This document shows positions 59,809 to 64,000 of a stretch of DNA of 64,000 bases, piece after piece. The notes beneath the pieces were generated by a model. The model worked only from the letters and a program-made list of their open reading frames with translations, made no database searches and was not told the DNA's origin. Position 1 is the stretch's first letter; every line of letters starts with the position of its first letter. The stretch is from assembly GCA_951813545.1 (NCBI GenBank), contig OX638352.1, forward strand, positions 620,001 through 684,000, written 5' to 3'. This stretch comes from an uncultured Poribacteria bacterium (GTDB taxonomy: Bacteria; Poribacteria; WGA-4E; WGA-3G). The position numbers and the translations under genes are program-made.

Positions 59809-61323
59809 ATGTTCCTAACACTCATTCGGCGAGAATTGCTCGCCAATCTCATGACATTTCGGTTTCTCGTTGCAATGGTTGTCACACTGTCGCTGGTCGT
59901 TGCGAATACCGTTGTGCTGATTGACGATTATGAACGGCGTCTGATAAGCTACGATACCGCAGTGAAGCAGCACCATCAGAAGTTTTTAAAAAGAGCAAGC
60001 ACCTATTCGGAGGTGGAAGGAGAAATCCGCGTAGATCGACCCCCCAACCCACTGAGTATTTTCAATGCAGGTCTGGATCGACGGCTCGGCAACTCCATCA
60101 CTGCCAGTCATACCTTTGTGCCAAGCGTTTGGGACACCAGATCCCACAGCGCAGATAATCCTTTCCTCAACCTATTTTCCAGTGTCGATCTCGTTTTGAT
60201 CTTTCAGGTAATTCTCAGCCTATTGGCACTACTTTTCGCCCACGATGCAATCGCCGGGGAACGGGAAGCAGGCACACTCCGCTTGACGATGGCAAACTCT
60301 GTCAGTCGTCCTATTATTCTGTTGGCAAAGTACATCAGTGCGATGGCTTGTCTGATTCTTCCAGTAGTCATGAGTTTGTTACTTACATTAATCTTATTTT
60401 CTGTGTCGGGGTCAATTTCGCTGAGTGGGGATGATTGGCTCCGGATTAGTGGTATTTTGTTCACCTCAATCATCTATCTCTCCGTTTTCTATCTGATAGG
60501 ATTGTTAATCTCCGTGGTCACTCGTCGAACCGCGACCGCCCTGATGCTTTCAATGGTGATATGGAGCACCCTTGTCCTGATCTATCCAAGTTTGAGCGTA
60601 TTCACGGTCAATCGGCTTTGGCAGACGCCTTCTCAATTGGAAGCCGCCTATCGCGAAATTGAACAGATCTGGGAAGCGTTTGAAAGAGAGCAGACAGATT
60701 TCTTGAGGAACGATAGGGTTGAGGGGGAAGATCCGAATTTCAATGTACCGCCTTCAGGAAGTTACGGTGCTTATCAGACCTCCGATCCGACAACACTCAA
60801 ATATGCTAAAGTAGAAACTCGTCTTTGGACGCGTATCGATCCAGATTCAGAACCACAGATTCCTCATGTCAAAGCTTACTTTCAATTCTCAGAACCGCGA
60901 CGCATCCGCGCAGCGGAGAAAACATGGCAGGTTCGACAAAAAACTTTAGATCGTGTCTACGTTCGCAAAGCAAACGTGGCGAAAAATCTGATGCGACTTT
61001 CACCGGCGGCGATGTATGATTTCGCAACCGAAGCGTGGGCAGGAACAGATTTCCACGCCATTGAGGATTTTATCATAACAGTCCAACAGTACCGGCAAAC
61101 GATTATCGATTATTTCTATGATAAGGAAGCCTTTTCCTCCCGGAAATGGTTCTCCATTGACCAAGGAAAGGTTGATTGGAGCGATTTACCTCAGTTTTCT
61201 TATCATCGTGCAGATGTTTCAACCAACGTAAAGCACGCCAGTGGGGATATTGCCTGCCTGTTTCTCATTAATGTTGTGCTGTTTATGATGACGTTTTTAA
61301 TCTTTGTACGGCAGGAAGTGTAG
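59809..61323 (+). CDS. ABC-2-type transporter permease
   Basis: A 504-residue membrane protein. The first helix is FLVAMVVTLSLVVANTVVLI; a large periplasmic loop follows, then a cluster of helices (LIFQVILSLLALLFAHDAIA, ACLILPVVMSLLLTLILFSV, SIIYLSVFYLIGLLISVVT, ALMLSMVIWSTLVLIYPSL) and one at the C-terminus (CLFLINVVLFMMTFLIFV). AGEREAGTLRLTMANSVSR is the coupling motif of NosY/DUF3526-type permeases. It starts 12 bases after the thioredoxin gene. No ATPase gene is in the window; it would lie downstream or elsewhere. Confidence 0.85.
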   Translation: MFLTLIRRELLANLMTFRFLVAMVVTLSLVVANTVVLIDDYERRLISYDTAVKQHHQKFLKRASTYSEVEGEIRVDRPPNPLSIFNAGLDRRLGNSITASHTFVPSVWDTRSHSADNPFLNLFSSVDLVLIFQVILSLLALLFAHDAIAGEREAGTLRLTMANSVSRPIILLAKYISAMACLILPVVMSLLLTLILFSVSGSISLSGDDWLRISGILFTSIIYLSVFYLIGLLISVVTRRTATALMLSMVIWSTLVLIYPSLSVFTVNRLWQTPSQLEAAYREIEQIWEAFEREQTDFLRNDRVEGEDPNFNVPPSGSYGAYQTSDPTTLKYAKVETRLWTRIDPDSEPQIPHVKAYFQFSEPRRIRAAEKTWQVRQKTLDRVYVRKANVAKNLMRLSPAAMYDFATEAWAGTDFHAIEDFIITVQQYRQTIIDYFYDKEAFSSRKWFSIDQGKVDWSDLPQFSYHRADVSTNVKHASGDIACLFLINVVLFMMTFLIFVRQEV

Positions 61324-61337
61324 GATAGTTTTCAGTC

Positions 61338-61365
61338 ATCAGTTATCGGTTGTCAGTTAAGAGAT
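61338..61365. repeat. Heptamer-like repeat after the first permease gene
   Basis: TCATCAGTTATCGGTTGTCA followed by GTTAAGAG: units of the type ATCAGTT, ATCGGTT, GTCAGTT. Further on, CCCCCTAAATCCCCCTTATC with AGGGGG (61438-61462) forms a small hairpin. The complementary units appear at 61613-61703. Confidence 0.5.
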
Positions 61366-61487
61366 GTTTTGGTAAGTCAAACCTTACTTATAAGAGATTA
61401 GGGCTATTTAGTTTTCGGTTTTCTAGCTGACATTAACCCCCTAAATCCCCCTTATCAGGGGGACTTGACGTGTTTTTTCTGGAGAAC

Positions 61488-61606
61488 TATAGTAAAACCC
61501 GAAAATAAGAGGGCACTTTGGAAAACACAAAACACCTCACCACCGCTGGCGAGGATTGTATCCTCGCCTCTTTGGAGTGTCTAATTAATTCTAAACTTTA
61601 CTATAA
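61488..61606. mobile_element. Family 1 miniature element, copy 2
   Basis: Ends TATAGTAAA (61488-61496) and TTTACTATA (61598-61606). It differs from copy 1 at 7371-7490 at only about one internal position (AAGAGGGCAC against AAGAGAGCAC). It separates the two permease genes, so it may alter the second gene's expression. Confidence 0.8.
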
Positions 61607-61612
61607 ATGACC

Positions 61613-61703
61613 CTAATAAGAGATAACCGATAATTGACAACTGATAACTGCAATCCAAACCACAGTTTCTTAACTGAAAACTGATAACCGACAACCGAAA
61701 ACC
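61613..61703. repeat. Heptamer-like repeats before the second permease gene
   Basis: A chain of units such as GATAACC, GACAACT, GATAACT and GAAAACT running to the start codon of the next gene (ACTGATAACCGACAACCGAA). It is the same class as 61338-61365 in the opposite orientation, so the two flank the miniature element as an inverted pair. Confidence 0.55.
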
Positions 61704-61704
61704 A

Positions 61705-63132
61705 ATGTGGCATATAACCAAACGCGAACTCTATGACCATCTGAACAGCCTGCGGTTTGCCTTCACAACGGTATTACTTATTGGACTGATGATCGTCAAC
61801 GCAATCGGATATCTTGGCGAACACACAGCGCAATCGACGGCATATCAGAAAAAGGTCTCAGCGTCTTTAGATAAAATGAGATCCAATGCAGACAGTCTGT
61901 ATAATCTGCTCACAGAAGGACCCGGTACGCTCTACAAAAAACCTTGTCCACTCTCCTTTTGTGCGAACGGCGGTGAAACGTTTATACCCGAATCTGCTGA
62001 TGGCGTTGGCGAAGGTTTGTTCATGACATCAAGTCGTTTTTCAATCAGTACGACATGGCGAATGAAATACCCACAATCCAACCCAAGTCTATGGGACCTT
62101 ATGCCGGATTATACGAACGTTGATTGGGGAGATATAATCTCCATAGCATTGAGTTTAGTTGCGATTCTGTTCACTTTCGACGCGATCTCCTCGGAGCAAG
62201 AACGCGGCACGTTACGGCTGACGCTATCCAACAGCATTTCACGTGGCACTGTACTGGTAAGCAAATTTCTTGCAGCCTTGATAACTATTAGTATCCCTTT
62301 TTTAATTGCCGCATTAATTAACCTTTTTCTGCTTTACACTTCAGGAAGTGTTCCATTGGCAGTGAGCGAGTGGGGACGATTGGGAGTCATTGTTCTTATC
62401 GCTTTTGTTTACGTGTCAATCTTTCTCGGGTTGGGGCTGCTCATATCCTCTCGTGTGAGCAGTTCGTCAACCAGCCTGACGATTCTCTTACTCATTTGGG
62501 TTGTTTGGGTCGTTCTGCTACCCTCCACAATCGGCGCGCTTACCAGTGGCTTACAGCCGACAATGACTCATAACGAACTTGCCGCCCGTCGGCAACCTCT
62601 GGCATCTGCTTTTTTTGAGCAGTACGACGAACTTTGGCGTAAAACACCCTCGCGGGAGATTCCAGCAACAGAGGAAACATTATTGTGGTCGAAATACCTC
62701 ACCGAAGATGCAAGAGACAACGAGAGATTGAATGAAGAACACTTGGACGCTCAGATTGCTCAGGTTCAATTTGCGAGATCCATAACCCGTATATCGCCTG
62801 CGTCAAGCGTCCGCTATGCCATCGAATCCCTTGCTGGCATCGGTTTCACACGGCATGTCCAATTTTTAGAGCGAGTGCACCGATACGCCGGTGAATTCAG
62901 AACGTTTCTCATCGAAACCGATCGTGCCGACCGAGAAAGTCCACATGCACTCGGACCCAAGGAAGGGACATCACAAAAGCCGGTACGCTTTGAATCAATT
63001 CCTAAATTTGAGGACCGCATCAGTTTCGGTGGTGCCTACACTGCTGCAGCTACAGACATTCTGTTATTATTGCTGTTTTTTGTGGTATTGTTCGCGGGTG
63101 CGTTTCTTTCCTTCATCCGTATTGATGTTTAG
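61705..63132 (+). CDS. ABC-2-type transporter permease, second copy
   Basis: A 475-residue paralogue of the permease at 59809. First helix FAFTTVLLIGLMIVNAIGYL, then a periplasmic loop, then IISIALSLVAILFTFDAISS, EQERGTLRLTLSNSISRGTV (coupling motif), ITISIPFLIAALINLFLLYT, VIVLIAFVYVSIFLGLGLLI, and a last helix (DILLLLLFFVVLFAGAFLSF). The two permeases probably form a heterodimeric export complex with a shared ATPase. The gap to the first gene has been filled by a miniature transposon and heptamer repeats, and no ribosome-binding site is evident. Confidence 0.85.
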   Translation: MWHITKRELYDHLNSLRFAFTTVLLIGLMIVNAIGYLGEHTAQSTAYQKKVSASLDKMRSNADSLYNLLTEGPGTLYKKPCPLSFCANGGETFIPESADGVGEGLFMTSSRFSISTTWRMKYPQSNPSLWDLMPDYTNVDWGDIISIALSLVAILFTFDAISSEQERGTLRLTLSNSISRGTVLVSKFLAALITISIPFLIAALINLFLLYTSGSVPLAVSEWGRLGVIVLIAFVYVSIFLGLGLLISSRVSSSSTSLTILLLIWVVWVVLLPSTIGALTSGLQPTMTHNELAARRQPLASAFFEQYDELWRKTPSREIPATEETLLWSKYLTEDARDNERLNEEHLDAQIAQVQFARSITRISPASSVRYAIESLAGIGFTRHVQFLERVHRYAGEFRTFLIETDRADRESPHALGPKEGTSQKPVRFESIPKFEDRISFGGAYTAAATDILLLLLFFVVLFAGAFLSFIRIDV

Positions 63133-63443
63133 AGGGTTTTCTTTCAATAAGTGGGAATCGCTGCATGTAACGAAACCAACAATTCCGTCAAATTCATAAT
63201 TATGCCTCTGAAGAATCAGAGTGGGGTCAGTGGAAGGTCTACATACGGCATAAAGACTGTGAGAAAATTAAATTGACAAAGCACTCTTTTTGATTATATA
63301 CTGTCTCACAATAGACTGCAAAGACAAAGGATTGGATAACGCAAGTTGTTAGTCAATTCTTTGTGAGGAGACACAATGCGTTTGAGGCGCATAAGCCGAC
63401 CGCCGGTAACCTCCTAATCGCGTTCGTTACTAACACACGCTAT
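63133..63443. other. Intergenic region with promoter for hicAB
   Basis: TTGACA (63274-63279) and TATACT (63298-63303) with an 18-base spacer precede hicA. The remaining sequence has no gene. A GAGGAGACACAATG at 63365-63378 starts a short open frame that runs into hicA; the HicA family start is at 63444. Confidence 0.55.
63274..63303 (+). promoter_or_regulatory. Sigma-70-type promoter for hicAB
   Basis: Perfect TTGACA -35 box, TATACT -10 box and an 18-base spacer. Inverted sequences around TGAGAAAATTAAATTGACA could be the operator for HicB autorepression, but this is not clear. Confidence 0.6.
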
Positions 63444-63632
63444 ATGAAATTCAGACAACTCACTAAAATGATTGAAGATGATGGATGGTATCACGACCGA
63501 ACGAAAGGCAGTCATAGACAGTTTAAACATCCTACAAAACCCGGAGTCGTCACAATTGCAGGAAAACCAAACGAAGATGTCGACAAGGGAACACTCAATA
63601 GCATCCTGAAGCAAGCCGATCTCAAAAATTGA
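63444..63632 (+). CDS. hicA: HicA mRNA interferase toxin
   Basis: A 62-residue double-stranded-RNA-binding-like fold toxin: MKFRQLTKMIEDDGWYHDRT, then KGSHRQFKHPTKPGVVTIAG with the catalytic His of GSHxQF, and DVDKGTLNSILKQA at the end. It degrades mRNA and tmRNA in translation-independent fashion. The ATG at 63444 gives the canonical start; a longer in-frame start at 63363 would add 27 residues. Confidence 0.9.
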   Translation: MKFRQLTKMIEDDGWYHDRTKGSHRQFKHPTKPGVVTIAGKPNEDVDKGTLNSILKQADLKN

Positions 63633-63645
63633 GGAGGGAAACCTG

Positions 63646-63888
63646 ATGGAATATGTCGTTATTTTTGAAAAATTTGAAAACAATTACGGTGCGTATGTCC
63701 CCGATCTTCCAGGATGTGCTGTTGTAGGTGCGACACTCGATGAAGTGCGGAGACTGATCGCCGAAGCTATCGATTTTCATATCGAAGGACTGCAAGAAGC
63801 AGGATATAATGTGCCACAGCCGTCATTGACATTACCTGTTCAAACCCCGCCAGGGCAGTCGTCCGAATTAATCGCGACGCGGATCTAG
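63646..63888 (+). CDS. hicB: HicB antitoxin
   Basis: An 80-residue partial RNase-H-fold antitoxin: VVIFEKFENNYGAYVPDLPG is the hallmark, then VVGATLDEVRRLIAEAIDFH, IEGLQEAGYNVPQPS. No DNA-binding domain follows, so this is the short HicB type. GAGGAGGGAAACCTG precedes the ATG, 13 bases after hicA. Confidence 0.9.
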   Translation: MEYVVIFEKFENNYGAYVPDLPGCAVVGATLDEVRRLIAEAIDFHIEGLQEAGYNVPQPSLTLPVQTPPGQSSELIATRI

Positions 63889-63917
63889 TTCGGATGTATG
63901 AACGCTTAATATTATAG

Positions 63918-63940
63918 AGGGTAGACCTTGTGTTTACCCT
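63918..63940 (+). terminator. Weak hairpin after hicB
   Basis: AGGGTA (63918-63923) and TACCCT (63935-63940) form a 6-bp stem, 30 bases after the stop; ATTCGTATTTC follows. No strong T run. The last 60 bases of the window hold no recognised gene. Confidence 0.3.
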
Positions 63941-64000
63941 ATTCGTATTTCAGGTAAATCTGCTGTCTGCTTTGATGACGTACATACATCAGGAAAAAAA

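Overview
The window looks like a chromosomal segment of an uncultured Gram-negative bacterium. The gene mix suggests Candidatus Poribacteria or a close relative. It has three phytanoyl-CoA dioxygenase-family genes, several Gfo/Idh and sugar-isomerase TIM-barrel genes, a sulfatase-like gene, a PmoA-family gene, CX4CH haem-type lipoproteins, and many toxin-antitoxin pairs, insertion sequences and short dispersed repeats. This assignment is inferred from gene content; no marker gene or rRNA is present.

Layout. 1-1.9 kb: a TnpB gene cut by the window edge with the left end of its element, then a MazF-type toxin-antitoxin pair. 2-12.5 kb: mostly minus-strand catabolic genes (two PhyH dioxygenases, aldo/keto reductase, TIM-barrel protein, M42 peptidase, then SDR plus a third PhyH). 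Between them lie plus-strand genes: DUF6883/DUF4926, a DUF5677-like protein and a DUF3179 gene with an in-frame UGA. 13.3-19.5 kb: an aldolase, a Gfo/Idh oxidoreductase and a molybdenum hydroxylase set (FAD, 2Fe-2S, Mo subunits) with a small zinc-ribbon gene inside it. 19.6-22.3 kb: a decayed PIN toxin locus and two insertion sequences (IS5/IS427-like and IS3-like). 22.3-31.3 kb: hydrolase, a pair of tiny membrane proteins, a DNA methyltransferase, a fused nucleotidyltransferase-HEPN toxin, a nuclease-methyltransferase interrupted by a stop codon and a helical protein; this is a small defence-like island mixed with metabolic genes. 31.3-33.7 kb: a dense field of hairpin repeats and an IS4-like element whose 41-bp ends belong to the same hairpin family. 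34-40.5 kb: another decayed PIN locus, a Rieske protein with a Tat-exported sulfite-oxidase-like enzyme, a phosphodiesterase, an IS701-like element with intact ends and a HigBA pair. 40.5-48 kb (minus strand): sulfatase-like, beta-propeller and isomerase genes in an operon, a VWA protein and a PEP-synthase-like enzyme. 48-50.9 kb: two haem-motif lipoproteins with Asp-rich tails, plus remnants of a third copy and of a TonB-dependent receptor. 51.5-55.2 kb: glycosyltransferase, lipoprotein, and a DUF4159 protein behind a very good sigma-54 promoter. 55.4-63.1 kb: nested miniature transposons, then an operon of an ECF sigma factor fused to a TPR/thioredoxin module, its secreted paralogue, and two ABC-2 permeases. 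63.4-63.9 kb: HicAB.

The most notable signals are: the candidate selenoprotein (UGA in place of the first Cys of a CxxC, followed by a hairpin that fits the bacterial SECIS rules); the sigma factor carrying a redox-dead copy of its neighbour's thioredoxin domain; the sigma-54 promoter with two upstream dyad repeats; the 36-Asp microsatellite tail; and a family of hairpins whose arms co-vary and which also form the ends of an IS4-like element.
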